Position numbers and translations under genes: made by a program
In this document: in pieces, positions 25,865-33,706 of the stretch
Layout of the letters: each line of letters starts with the position of its first letter
How positions within the stretch are numbered: position 1 is the first letter of the stretch
From: CBDFGN01 sp965247065
GTDB lineage: Bacteria; Bacteroidota; Bacteroidia; Cytophagales; Cyclobacteriaceae
Assembly (NCBI GenBank): GCA_965247065.1
Contig: CBDFGN010000006.1
Span: 496,001 to 560,000, forward strand
Reading direction: 5' to 3'
DNA: 64,000 bases
The notes under the pieces: generated by a model
Told to the model about the DNA's origin: nothing
Seen by the model: the letters and a program-made list of their open reading frames with translations, nothing else
Database searches by the model: none

Positions 25865-26185
25865 ATGAGCGAAGCAATAGTGATCCACAATCGTGACTCC
25901 ACCTTGGGTCCTTGGGAGCTAGAGAATGATGATGACGTTTACATAGGCCGTCAGAATCGATTTCAGCGGCGTAAAAGGTCCCTTTGGGCGAATCCCTATA
26001 AACTGGGAAAGGACGGAAATCGACCGGAAATCATGGCTCTCTACAGAGATTATATCAAATCACGGATCAAGGAAGACCCGGAGACCTTTGATCTAAGCAA
26101 GCTTAAAGGAAAGCGTTTGGTTTGCTGGTGCACGCCGGAATTGTGTCATGGCGATGTTCTGGTGGAGCTGATGACTAAGGACTAA
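25865..26185 (+). CDS. DUF4326-domain protein
   Basis: 106 aa, nearly all one DUF4326 domain: DVYIGRQNRFQRRKRSLWANPYKL, RPEIMALYRDYIKSR, and the conserved C-terminal GKRLVCWCTPELCHGDVLVE with its cysteine/histidine set. Function unknown; found in phages, plasmids and mobile regions. It sits just before the attC-like array on the opposite strand to the array's genes. ATG start is clear. Confidence 0.85.
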   Translation: MSEAIVIHNRDSTLGPWELENDDDVYIGRQNRFQRRKRSLWANPYKLGKDGNRPEIMALYRDYIKSRIKEDPETFDLSKLKGKRLVCWCTPELCHGDVLVELMTKD

Positions 26186-26242
26186 CTGACTTGCGACTTG
26201 CGTCTAAGTCCCATGACTCTCGCTATTCACATCCTTATAATA

Positions 26243-26281
26243 AGGGCAGGACTAGCTATGTACTTTGACCGGCATGTTATG
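26243..26281. repeat. attC-like half site (A)
   Basis: Contains a 37-nt segment (26243-26279) identical to 28178-28214 of site D, ending CCGGCATGTTAT-G. The complementary 5' half seen in the other sites is missing here, so this looks like the broken edge of the array. Confidence 0.5.
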
Positions 26282-26327
26282 TGCCGATGCCGTTTGCGCT
26301 CCATTTTGTGATGGTCTGGCATGTGAT

Positions 26328-26804
26328 CTATCCCGTATTGTCAATAATCTCCAGATGGAAGAACTCACCTACTCGAGCCAACTTTGCAAATAGGGTCTTT
26401 TTGTCTTTACTGCTGGTTAGAAATTCCTTAGTGCCGTCGCCTAATTTTAGATACGCATTATATTCGACGTTTCTATATGTCGTACCCTCGGTGATCCTAG
26501 TATAGATCTTTTGGCTGACCTTAACAGAATTAACAAAAATCTTTTCGATCTCGCCATATTCCTTCCACTTTCCGAATTTTAAGAAAAGGAAGGAATTGTA
26601 AGTTCTATAAAGCTTCGTAGAGCGATCAAATTGGATACCCGAGTATCCAGTAAGTATGAATGCCCCAATGATAATCAAAAACAGCCCTAAATAGGGTGCA
26701 TTGGGAATAAATACAATTCCGACCAGTAAGAAAACAACTCCGAGCAGTTGAAACTGAAACGGGAATAGTTTTACAGATTTCAGATTGATGTACTCAGCCT
26801 TCAC
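26328..26804 (-). CDS. Small membrane protein in the cassette-like array
   Basis: About 158 aa from the GTG at 26804 (VKAEYINLKSVKLFPFQF); the frame upstream runs into the repeat and is probably not translated. Two membrane helices (FQLLGVVFLLVGIVFIPN and LGLFLIIIGAFILTGYSG) then a soluble half with RTYNSFLFLKFGKWKEYGEI and a beta-rich segment, like small PH-like membrane proteins. No family assigned. It is the only gene between repeats A and B. Confidence 0.6.
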   Translation of the reverse strand: MKAEYINLKSVKLFPFQFQLLGVVFLLVGIVFIPNAPYLGLFLIIIGAFILTGYSGIQFDRSTKLYRTYNSFLFLKFGKWKEYGEIEKIFVNSVKVSQKIYTRITEGTTYRNVEYNAYLKLGDGTKEFLTSSKDKKTLFAKLARVGEFFHLEIIDNTG

Positions 26805-26845
26805 GATTTTGTTTAGGTGTGGAGAATTGCAGCAAACGGTATTGG

Positions 26846-26957
26846 CACATAACGGTCGGCGGCCAACCGCTGCCCTGAAGTTATATAACATGCTGATGGG
26901 TTTCAACTTAGAGCCACTATATATACTTCAGAGTGGCGTTTAGGGCGCATGTTATGG
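26846..26957. repeat. attC-like imperfect palindrome (B)
   Basis: About 112 bp. Ends CATAAC and GTTATG pair; inside them GCGGCCAAC faces TTTAGGGCGC, and CGCTGCCCTGAAGT faces ACTTCAGAGTGGCG, giving a long cruciform with small bulges, as in integron attC sites. Central region is AT-rich. Confidence 0.6.
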
Positions 26958-26970
26958 GATGTTGCCAACC

Positions 26971-27258
26971 CTATATATCGGTGAGTATTCTGGCCGAATG
27001 GTGGATTCGAGCGATGTAGATTTGGCCCTCCTCGATAAGATAAACAATCCGATAACTGCCCGAAATAAGCTCTCGAATGGTAGAATCACCAAATTCGGGA
27101 ACAGTTCTCCCCATTTCCGGAAATTGGAGCAAAACATCCACCTTTTGAATTATCGTTTCTACGACCTTCTGGGCTGATTGGGGAGAGTCAATAGATATGT
27201 AGTCAAATATGGCCCTGAGGTCTTCACGGGCCAAATCGGTCCAGGTTATTTGGACCAT
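26971..27258 (-). CDS. RelE/ParE-family toxin
   Basis: 95 aa. ParE fold: ITWTDLAREDLRAIFDYIS, SAQKVVETIIQKVDVLLQFPEMGRTVPEF, IRELISGSYRIVYLIE, and the C-terminal IYIARIHHSAR. Expected to target gyrase or mRNA; which one cannot be told. Its ATG at 27258 overlaps the antitoxin gene by 13 bp, the usual arrangement. Lies between repeats B and C. Confidence 0.9.
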   Translation of the reverse strand: MVQITWTDLAREDLRAIFDYISIDSPQSAQKVVETIIQKVDVLLQFPEMGRTVPEFGDSTIRELISGSYRIVYLIEEGQIYIARIHHSARILTDI

Positions 27259-27425
27259 CCTTTAACTTCCTTCTTAACCTGTTCGTGGGGAGTAACTTTT
27301 CCTTCTCGTGCCTGCTCCAACCCCTTCTCTACCTTATCAACAAATATTAACTTTTCGATCAAGTCTTCCAGATCGAAATCGGACGGCATTTCGTTTATTG
27401 CGTCAATAACCTGTGTCTTTTTCAT
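27246..27425 (-). CDS. Antitoxin partner of the ParE-like toxin
   Basis: 59 aa, ATG at 27425, immediately upstream of and overlapping the toxin. Short acidic-helical protein (MKKTQVIDAINEMPSDFDLE, DKVEKGLEQAREGKVTPHEQ) with the EGKVTPHEQV segment common at the C-terminus of ParD/RelB-like antitoxins paired with such toxins. Confidence 0.82.
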   Translation of the reverse strand: MKKTQVIDAINEMPSDFDLEDLIEKLIFVDKVEKGLEQAREGKVTPHEQVKKEVKGWSK

Positions 27426-27463
27426 AATCTAAATATAGGTGGAATGCTCAAGGTTGGCAATTT

Positions 27464-27598
27464 CGCATAACGGTCAGCGGCCAAGTGCTGTGTCGTTAAA
27501 TTAGGCAGAGACAAAAACCGCATATCTAAAATTAATTAAAGCGAACGAAACCAACTAAGGGCAGGACTAGGTATGGCACTTAGGGCGCATGTTATGAG
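27464..27598. repeat. attC-like imperfect palindrome (C)
   Basis: About 135 bp. CATAAC pairs with GTTATG; next GCGGCCAAGTGC faces GCACTTAGGGCGC. The interior is AT-rich, and GGGCAGGACTAG before the 3' arm is shared with sites A and D. Confidence 0.6.
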
Positions 27599-27606
27599 GC
27601 GTTTTT

Positions 27607-27843
27607 TTAATCCAGCAGGCCCCTAATCGAGATGTCTTCTTCCAGATTTTCCCAATGGATTCCGACGCCATTACCTATGAACCGCCAGGACCTGCGCTCA
27701 TGGTCCGACGCATCACGAAGTTTTGGAAACCATTTCAATGGGGTGGAGATTTCCCTCCCGTCCTGCAGCCTTACATGAAGCATACCAGAGGACAACCAAA
27801 CGTCTACGGCTTTTGCAGCTTTATTCTGAGTTAAAATGCTCAT
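27607..27843 (-). CDS. DUF2442-family protein
   Basis: 78 aa. Family cues: AVDVWLSSGMLHVRLQDGREISTPL, WFPKLRDAS, SWRFIGNGVGIHWENLEEDISIRGLL. DUF2442 genes very often pair with DUF4160 genes, as here (23-bp overlap), possibly as toxin-antitoxin-like or mobile accessory modules. Function not established. Lies between repeats C and D. Confidence 0.85.
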   Translation of the reverse strand: MSILTQNKAAKAVDVWLSSGMLHVRLQDGREISTPLKWFPKLRDASDHERRSWRFIGNGVGIHWENLEEDISIRGLLD

Positions 27844-28060
27844 TCCAGTTGATTATAAAATCACTCCGCTTTTCCACTATCAATTTACGAAGTTTATTCA
27901 ATTCAGTTGAATTGAAACCTGTCGAATTAGCCAGACTAACCGGTTCCAACCAAAACCTTCGCATAGCCATTTCCAGATTCCACGTGAATATGGGGCGGTT
28001 CATTTCCTTCATTACTGAAAAAGAAAAAACAATATCCTTCTCACGGTAAACGGTTGGCAC
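27821..28060 (-). CDS. DUF4160-family protein with a displaced internal frame
   Basis: Ends match DUF4160: N-terminal MPTVYREKDIVFSF and C-terminal FWLEPVSLANSTGFN then IINWNEHF. But residues about 16-36 read in the wrong frame (VMKEMNRPIFTW). In the +1 frame the same DNA encodes NEGNEPPHIHVESGNGYAK, the expected DUF4160 core with its HIHV motif. The changes are one base short in the TCTTTTTCAG run (about 28017-28022) and one extra in AAGGTTTTGG (about 27951-27958). So the gene carries two compensating indels and the product lacks the core motif, or the sequence has two errors. Confidence 0.75.
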   Translation of the reverse strand: MPTVYREKDIVFSFSVMKEMNRPIFTWNLEMAMRRFWLEPVSLANSTGFNSTELNKLRKLIVEKRSDFIINWNEHFNSE

Positions 28061-28080
28061 CCAGCTAATATAAAAAATGG

Positions 28081-28217
28081 CTCATAACGGTCAGCCGGTA
28101 AAGGACGTAGAGTTTCGTCACGCTGGAACGTTGACTGGCTCAAATTAAAGTTAACGAAAGGCAGGGAGGTTTTACTGAGGGCAGGACTAGCTATGTACTT
28201 TGACCGGCATGTTACGG
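28081..28217. repeat. attC-like imperfect palindrome (D)
   Basis: About 137 bp. CATAAC faces GTTACG; GCCGGTAAAGGACGTAG faces CTATGTACTTTGACCGGC. The 3' arm shares 37 identical bases with site A. Confidence 0.6.
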
Positions 28218-28667
28218 GGAGTTCCCTGGCCGTATCAGAAAGACAAGAGATTTTTAGGTGCTTTTAGTTTGACACAACTCTAGGCTAGCGGAATTTTCCA
28301 TAACTCGTTTATAAACGAACAAGAAGGTTCGCGTTACTTAGCTAAAGTTACCATAAAACGTAACTAGCTCAACTCTTTGGACCAAAGTCTGCCGACCCTT
28401 AATCCAGGATTCAATCACCGGTGCAATTACTTGGTGGAAGTGTAGTTTTTCCCGGAACCCTTTAAGAGGAAATACCTGTTTGTCTCGTTACTCTCAGGTT
28501 ACTAAACGGCTCTAAGATGCAGTAAAGGGCCGATTAATATTTTATAATAATTGTTAACCGCTGGCTCCTTACCCCATAGCCACAAACCACTGGGGGCATA
28601 CGGAGCCATCCAAATAGAGCCTCCTATATAGACCGGACACCGGGTCTAGGCACTGATTTTCATGTTC
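28218..28667. other. Intergenic stretch after the cassette-like array
   Basis: About 450 bp without a recognisable gene or RNA. Near 28629-28650 TAGACC and GGTCTA form a weak hairpin that could end the hydrolase transcript, but no T-run follows. Confidence 0.4.
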
Positions 28668-29909
28668 CTAAGAATATTTGGATATCATGTTATCGAAGAA
28701 TTGGTCGCATACTTTGATGGCAGCCACTATATCCTCGCGGTCGACGTGCTCATCGGGGTGATGGCTTAGTCCATCTTTGCAGCGCACAAAAAGCATGGCC
28801 ACCGATGTGGACTCAGCAAAGGCCACCGCGTCGTGGCCGGCTCCGCTGGCTAATTCCATTGTATCGAATCCACTTTTCGCAATTGCGTCCGCCAATAAGC
28901 TGTTCAGTTCTGGGTTGGTCTCTACCTGAATATTCTGCTGTACCACCTTCCATCGATGTTGTAGACTCCGTTCTTTGGCTATCTCTCCGAAGCGATTCTC
29001 AAGGTAAAGGCATGCCCGGTTCACAACCTCTGGCTCGGGGCTGCGGATGTCCAGGGTACCTGTCGTATTGCTGGGAATCACATTGCTAGCACCTGGGTAA
29101 ACCTCAAGTTTGCCCATTGTGACCACCAGCTTTCCGTCGGCTTTCCTGGCATACTCCTCGCCCTCAAGGGCTATCTGTGCCATTCCAGTAAGAGCATCCT
29201 GTCGAGCGATCATTGGCGTATTTCCCGCATGACCAGCCGAGCCCTCAAGACTCAAAGCTACCTTATGCTGGCCCGATATTGAGCTTACCAGTCCAAGGGG
29301 CAGGTTCTTTTGTTCCAACACCGGGCCCTGTTCAATGTGTACTTCAAAATAGCCCATCAACCGGTCTGAAGGGATCCTATCCAATTGAAGGTCATGGTAG
29401 CTCCCTCCGAAATTCTCGATCGCCTTCCGCATACTTATGGAATTAGAGTCGGTCAAATCAAGGTACTCTGGATGGAAGCATCCGGCTACCACCCGGCTGC
29501 CCAGGTAGGTTGAGTGGAATCGGACCCCCTCCTCATCGGAAAACCCTATTACTTCCAGATCAAATGGCAATTCCAGCCCTTGGGACCGGATCCTCCAGGC
29601 AGCATCCACAGCCATTAATACCCCCAAGGGCCCGTCGAATTTACCGGCGTTAATTATCGTGTCGAGGTGGGAGCCCATGACAAAGACTTTGCCTTCTGAG
29701 GTTCCGGACAATTTCCCTCTTAGGTTGCCTATGTTATCGACTTGGGCGGTTAACCCCGCTTCGGACATCCAGTGTCCAACTCTGCTGTTGGCTCGGGACA
29801 TAGCGGGGGAGCAAAAAGTCCTGGTAAGGCCGGTCGGATCATCACTTATTGTGGCCAAATCCTCGATTTGATCCACGATCTTTTGCCCCCTGGTGGTTAA
29901 GTCCGGCAT
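28668..29909 (-). CDS. M20-family allantoate amidohydrolase / N-carbamoyl-amino-acid hydrolase
   Basis: 413 aa, binuclear-zinc amidohydrolase of the HyuC/AllC group. Metal and substrate residues: VFVMGSHLDTIINAGKFDG, GFSDEEGVRF (catalytic acid pair), FEVHIEQGPVLE, dimer-lid SGQHKVALSLEGSAGHAG, and C-terminal SGAGHDA then FVRCKDGLSHHPDEH. Members cleave allantoate, ureidoglycine or N-carbamoyl-L-amino acids; sequence alone does not choose. A decayed OHCU-decarboxylase piece 1.5 kb away hints at purine/ureide breakdown. ATG at 29909. The permease gene is divergent. Confidence 0.87.
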   Translation of the reverse strand: MPDLTTRGQKIVDQIEDLATISDDPTGLTRTFCSPAMSRANSRVGHWMSEAGLTAQVDNIGNLRGKLSGTSEGKVFVMGSHLDTIINAGKFDGPLGVLMAVDAAWRIRSQGLELPFDLEVIGFSDEEGVRFHSTYLGSRVVAGCFHPEYLDLTDSNSISMRKAIENFGGSYHDLQLDRIPSDRLMGYFEVHIEQGPVLEQKNLPLGLVSSISGQHKVALSLEGSAGHAGNTPMIARQDALTGMAQIALEGEEYARKADGKLVVTMGKLEVYPGASNVIPSNTTGTLDIRSPEPEVVNRACLYLENRFGEIAKERSLQHRWKVVQQNIQVETNPELNSLLADAIAKSGFDTMELASGAGHDAVAFAESTSVAMLFVRCKDGLSHHPDEHVDREDIVAAIKVCDQFFDNMISKYS

Positions 29910-30085
29910 ACAGTAAATCTATTAAACTTATTTGAATAGGAGATATGCGCTATCGGAATACGTGTTTGTAGGCAGTTGAAACCCAGATAAGGGATACTTC
30001 ATACCGTCAGAATCGAACATCATTATCTCTCTATATGCAATCCTCAACTTATCGGTTTATCGACTTTTTGGTTACTTTATAAGCC

Positions 30086-31381
30086 GTGGCGACCCCATCC
30101 TCCAAAATTGGCCTGTTGACAGCCACCTCGCTGGTCGTAGCTTCTATGATTGGTACCGGGGTTTTCACAAGTTTGGGTTTCCAGGTTGTGGACATTCGAT
30201 CAGTCTTCGCCCTGCTTATGCTTTGGGTGGTGGGGGGGATCGTGGCTTTGTGCGGAGCCCTAACCTATGGTGAGTTGGGGACGGTGCTGCCGCGATCTGG
30301 CGGTGAATACAATATTCTGTCCAAGGTGTACCATCCAGGCTTGGGTTTCGTGGCTGGGCGGGTGTCGGCCACCGTTGGATTTTCGGCTCCGATATCGCTG
30401 GCTTCAATGGCCCTGGCCACTTATTTGAAAACAGTATTCCCAAACCTCCCGGCAAATCATTTCGCGGCAGCCACGGTATTGTTCTTTTCCCTCCTTCATG
30501 GCTACAGCATTCGATGGGGCAGTTTGTTTCAGGATTGGTTTACAATTCTAAAGGTCCTGCTGATCCTTATTTTTATCGGGGCCTCTTTTTGGGTGGAAGC
30601 TCCCCAGCCCATATCGATATTACCCCGACTTTCAGACTTCGAGTTGCTGGGAAGCCCTGCATTCGCGGTCTCCCTGGTTTACGTTTCTTACGCTTATACC
30701 GGGTGGAATACCTCAATTTACATAGTTGGCGAGATCCAGGAGCCGGAAAAAAACCTTTTTCACTCCTTGTTTTTTGGAACCCTGATAGTATTCGCTCTTT
30801 ATCTAGGTCTAAATTACGTCTTTCTCTACACGGTGCCGATGGATATGCTATCTGGACAAATAGAAGTAGGGTTTCTTTCGGGTACAGCCATATTTGGAAT
30901 TGCCGGTGGAAAAATCATGGCCGTGTTAATTTCACTTCTGCCGGTTTCCACCGTAAGCGCCTTTACCTTTGCCGGACCCAGGATTACCCAGGCCATGGGG
31001 GAGGATTTCCCAGCACTCAAAGTATTAGCCGTCAAAGATCGCAAAGGCATTCCCCTAAATTCCTTTGTATTTCAGTTTTTTGTTGCCTTGCTATTTATCT
31101 ACAGCTCAACTTTCGAGCAAGTATTAGTATACGCCGCGTTCTCGCTGATTTTCATAACCTCTATTGCAGTTTCAAGCATATACTGGCTTCGTAAAACACA
31201 GCCGCTTCTTGAAAGACCCTATCGGACCTGGGGATATCCGTGGACTCCCATGATTTTCCTGATTGTTAATACCTGGACTATGGCTTTTCTGCTGATCGAT
31301 AAGACCCTTGAGTCCATTATCGGACTTGCGATCCCTTTGATAGGATTTATTATCTATATAATCACGTACAAACGGAACTGA
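30086..31381 (+). CDS. APC-family amino acid permease
   Basis: 431 aa, about 12 membrane segments. Family cues: first helix ATSLVVASMIGTGVFTSLG (the GTGVF substrate-binding break), ALTYGELGTVLPRSGGEYN, a sixth-helix region VSYAYTGWNTSIYIVGEI. GTG start at 30086. First of a five-gene run on this strand with short gaps. Substrate unknown; divergent from a ureide/carbamoyl hydrolase gene. Confidence 0.88.
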   Translation: MATPSSKIGLLTATSLVVASMIGTGVFTSLGFQVVDIRSVFALLMLWVVGGIVALCGALTYGELGTVLPRSGGEYNILSKVYHPGLGFVAGRVSATVGFSAPISLASMALATYLKTVFPNLPANHFAAATVLFFSLLHGYSIRWGSLFQDWFTILKVLLILIFIGASFWVEAPQPISILPRLSDFELLGSPAFAVSLVYVSYAYTGWNTSIYIVGEIQEPEKNLFHSLFFGTLIVFALYLGLNYVFLYTVPMDMLSGQIEVGFLSGTAIFGIAGGKIMAVLISLLPVSTVSAFTFAGPRITQAMGEDFPALKVLAVKDRKGIPLNSFVFQFFVALLFIYSSTFEQVLVYAAFSLIFITSIAVSSIYWLRKTQPLLERPYRTWGYPWTPMIFLIVNTWTMAFLLIDKTLESIIGLAIPLIGFIIYIITYKRN

Positions 31382-31384
31382 GAT

Positions 31385-31807
31385 ATGGAGATCGAGCCAG
31401 TTAGCAATAGGAAAGTGCTAATGGAGCATTTCAACCGTAGCATCTTTCTCAATTTGTACAACATTACTGAATTAGATGATCAAAACTGGACGGATTCCCA
31501 TTACTATGCCCATACCAGTGATGACCAATTGAAATCCGTAATACTGCTATACCAGGAGTTGGTCCTTCCTATTCTGTCGGCGGTGACCGCGGAACATACG
31601 CGTGATAATTTTGCAAAGCTTATGGCAAATGTAAAGGAGACCATGTACTCATGTTCCCAATCGGATTGGCTCAAGGCCTTTGAAGAGCATCCAAGGATCA
31701 GAGATGTTGAGTCTCTTAGACAGAAATTTGGTATGACTGAACATGCGTTGGGAATCAAGGATTTATTTAGGATTTTCGAACCGACGTGTTCAATAACCAC
31801 CAAATAG
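31385..31807 (+). CDS. Chimeric frame: GNAT N-terminal part joined to OHCU-decarboxylase fragment
   Basis: 140 aa made of two unrelated-looking halves. Residues 1 to about 82 (FNRSIFLNLYNITELDDQNW, DQLKSVILLYQELVLPILSA) resemble the N-terminal part of a GNAT-acetyltransferase family. Residues about 85-125 (YSCSQSDWLKAFEEHPRIRD, VESLRQKFG) match the core of OHCU decarboxylase (.CS..DW.EAF..HP.IGD...L..KF), a ureide-pathway enzyme. Neither domain is complete: the GNAT catalytic part and the first half of OHCU decarboxylase are missing. Best read as a deletion fusion, possibly non-functional. Confidence 0.5.
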   Translation: MEIEPVSNRKVLMEHFNRSIFLNLYNITELDDQNWTDSHYYAHTSDDQLKSVILLYQELVLPILSAVTAEHTRDNFAKLMANVKETMYSCSQSDWLKAFEEHPRIRDVESLRQKFGMTEHALGIKDLFRIFEPTCSITTK

Positions 31808-31808
31808 C

Positions 31809-32681
31809 TTGAGTTCTCCGCTGGTCTTAATGACAGATTTTGGGACGAGGGAAAGATTCGTGGCTTCAATGAAAGGGGTAGCCTTAACCGTGGATCCGGA
31901 TTTGAGAATCTTTGATCTGACCCATGAAATCGAACCATTTAACATTAGCGAGGCCGCTTTTACCTTAGCTGGAACCATTCAGTTTTGGCCTCGGGGATCG
32001 GTATTCGTTGCGGTCGTTGACCCGGGGGTGGGCACGAACCGGGGATCGGTAGTTGTCCGAACTGATTCGGGCCACCTGATCGTATCTCCGGATAATGGCA
32101 CTTTGACCCTGGTAGAATTGAACCATGGAATATCGGAGGTGCGGGAAATAGACCCGGCATTGCATATGAGACCGGGTTCGGAAAATTTTCATACCTTTCA
32201 CGGCCGAGACTTATACGTTTATGCCGGTGCAAAATTGGCGTGTGGAAACATTCCATTCGATCAAATCGGACCCCAGTACAACCAAAAACTGATTGCAATG
32301 CCTCACGAATACCCGCAGAAAATTGGAGACAAAATATTTCTCGGTCATATAGCCAATATTGAAGATCCATTTGGAAACGTAGTAACCAATATTCCAGCCG
32401 AGATGCTATCGGAAATCGACCAGGAGCTTCTAGAGACCAGCGCCTGGCGGGTGGAGATCTTCCATTTAAATCGAATAGTCTTTCAAGGAACACTTCCCTT
32501 TGTGACCAGTTTCGGTATGGTTGAAGAGGGCCGCATATTAGCCTACTTTGACTCGATGGGCATGGTGGGTCTAGCCCAGAACGAAGGTAATTTTGCCGAG
32601 CAGCAGCAAGTCGAATCCGGCATGGGCTGGTCCATCAAAATCACTATCCTAAGTGTCCCCATTACCAAGGGTTTGGAATAG
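31809..32681 (+). CDS. SAM hydroxide adenosyltransferase (S-adenosylmethionine hydrolase, DUF62)
   Basis: 290 aa of the SAM hydrolase/fluorinase-chlorinase family: PLVLMTDFGTRERFVASMKG, FVAVVDPGVGTNRG, LIVSPDNGTLTL, FHTFHGRDLYVYAG, and C-terminal domain with IEDPFGNVVTNI. Members of this subgroup use water to cleave SAM to adenosine and methionine. Start is TTG at 31809; the next Met is inside the first strand. The stop codon abuts the ATG of the next gene, so co-expression is likely. Confidence 0.9.
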   Translation: MSSPLVLMTDFGTRERFVASMKGVALTVDPDLRIFDLTHEIEPFNISEAAFTLAGTIQFWPRGSVFVAVVDPGVGTNRGSVVVRTDSGHLIVSPDNGTLTLVELNHGISEVREIDPALHMRPGSENFHTFHGRDLYVYAGAKLACGNIPFDQIGPQYNQKLIAMPHEYPQKIGDKIFLGHIANIEDPFGNVVTNIPAEMLSEIDQELLETSAWRVEIFHLNRIVFQGTLPFVTSFGMVEEGRILAYFDSMGMVGLAQNEGNFAEQQQVESGMGWSIKITILSVPITKGLE

Positions 32682-33689
32682 ATGAGCTCCGGCAGAGTTA
32701 AAACTCTAATAGCCATCTTAGGCGCATTTATAGGATTTGCGGGCATTTACATCAATTTCGTTGATCAGGATGACGACAAGCCCAATCTAATTCTGGAAAT
32801 AGAACGGATTGAACTTGGTTCATCCATCATGAACCGGAACTTTCTGGACGACCTTACCGAAATTGAGGAGCTCTATGGAGCCGTCACGGCTGACAAGATC
32901 CACGATCTGATGAAGGAGATCACCAAGATAGATTTCCGGGCCAAGGACAACCAGGCATCCCTCCAAGTTTTTAGCGCAAGTCTGCAAACAACAGTCAAAT
33001 TCTTTAGTTCCGAATTCGAACCCTGGACCATCAACGATATTGAGTACAAAAACGGGGTAATTATTTGGCCGGATGGGGTAGACTATGATTTACTAAACGA
33101 CGATCGGGTTGAAATGAACTTTCCCGACCTGATTGACCGAATAAGATCCAGTCCAAACAGCCTTGATTTGGAGACTATCAACCAGATAAAAATGGAAGCC
33201 TTTAACCTTTATAAGCCTCCCAGCGAACAAACTTATCAGGACCGTAAAAATGTTGCCGCACGGCTTAGATCCATCAGGGAGGCGATACAGGTGCTAATTA
33301 GCCGTGAGAATTTGAAAATAACCGTGAAGCTGAACGTGATGAACAAAAGCAGGCTTCCGAACTTCATTAAGTCCAAGGGAATTCTTAGGGTCCACAAAGA
33401 GGAATCGATATTGAAGGACATCGACTTGAGCGTGCAACCGAATGCCATTGTGCAAGGGTTTGGATTCAGCGCTTTGGTATTCGAGTCGGAACCCATTTCC
33501 AGACTTGGCCAGGAAACCAGGGAGATATTGAATGATCATTTTGGTCCCACGTACGATTACTCTCTTTTTATTGAGGATTCCAATGGTATTATTTGGTATT
33601 CCGGGGATGACTATTCGCAGACCGGGCAGCTTAAGAACCAGGACTTCCTGGATAAAGTAAATGAGATGTTTTATCAGTTGATCGATTAG
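32682..33689 (+). CDS. Membrane-anchored protein of unknown function
   Basis: 335 aa: one N-terminal membrane helix (residues about 7-27, TLIAILGAFIGFAGIYINFV) and a soluble part of about 300 residues, mixed alpha/beta with a helical stretch (EQTYQDRKNVAARLRSIREA) and a C-terminal beta-rich domain (YDYSLFIEDSNGIIWYSG). No motif recognised. Its ATG directly follows the stop of the SAM hydrolase gene and the YfiT-like gene follows 17 bp later, so it belongs to that operon. Confidence 0.7.
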   Translation: MSSGRVKTLIAILGAFIGFAGIYINFVDQDDDKPNLILEIERIELGSSIMNRNFLDDLTEIEELYGAVTADKIHDLMKEITKIDFRAKDNQASLQVFSASLQTTVKFFSSEFEPWTINDIEYKNGVIIWPDGVDYDLLNDDRVEMNFPDLIDRIRSSPNSLDLETINQIKMEAFNLYKPPSEQTYQDRKNVAARLRSIREAIQVLISRENLKITVKLNVMNKSRLPNFIKSKGILRVHKEESILKDIDLSVQPNAIVQGFGFSALVFESEPISRLGQETREILNDHFGPTYDYSLFIEDSNGIIWYSGDDYSQTGQLKNQDFLDKVNEMFYQLID

Positions 33690-33706
33690 GGGTTCTCGTT
33701 ATTTTC

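Noticed and set aside
30514..31194. 226-codon frame on the + strand inside the permease gene
   Set aside because: Shadow of the APC permease in another frame; residue pattern is irregular and basic, while the permease frame shows clear membrane segments and motifs.
31960..32493. 177-codon minus-strand frame opposite the SAM hydrolase
   Set aside because: Antisense shadow; the + strand frame has all DUF62 motifs.
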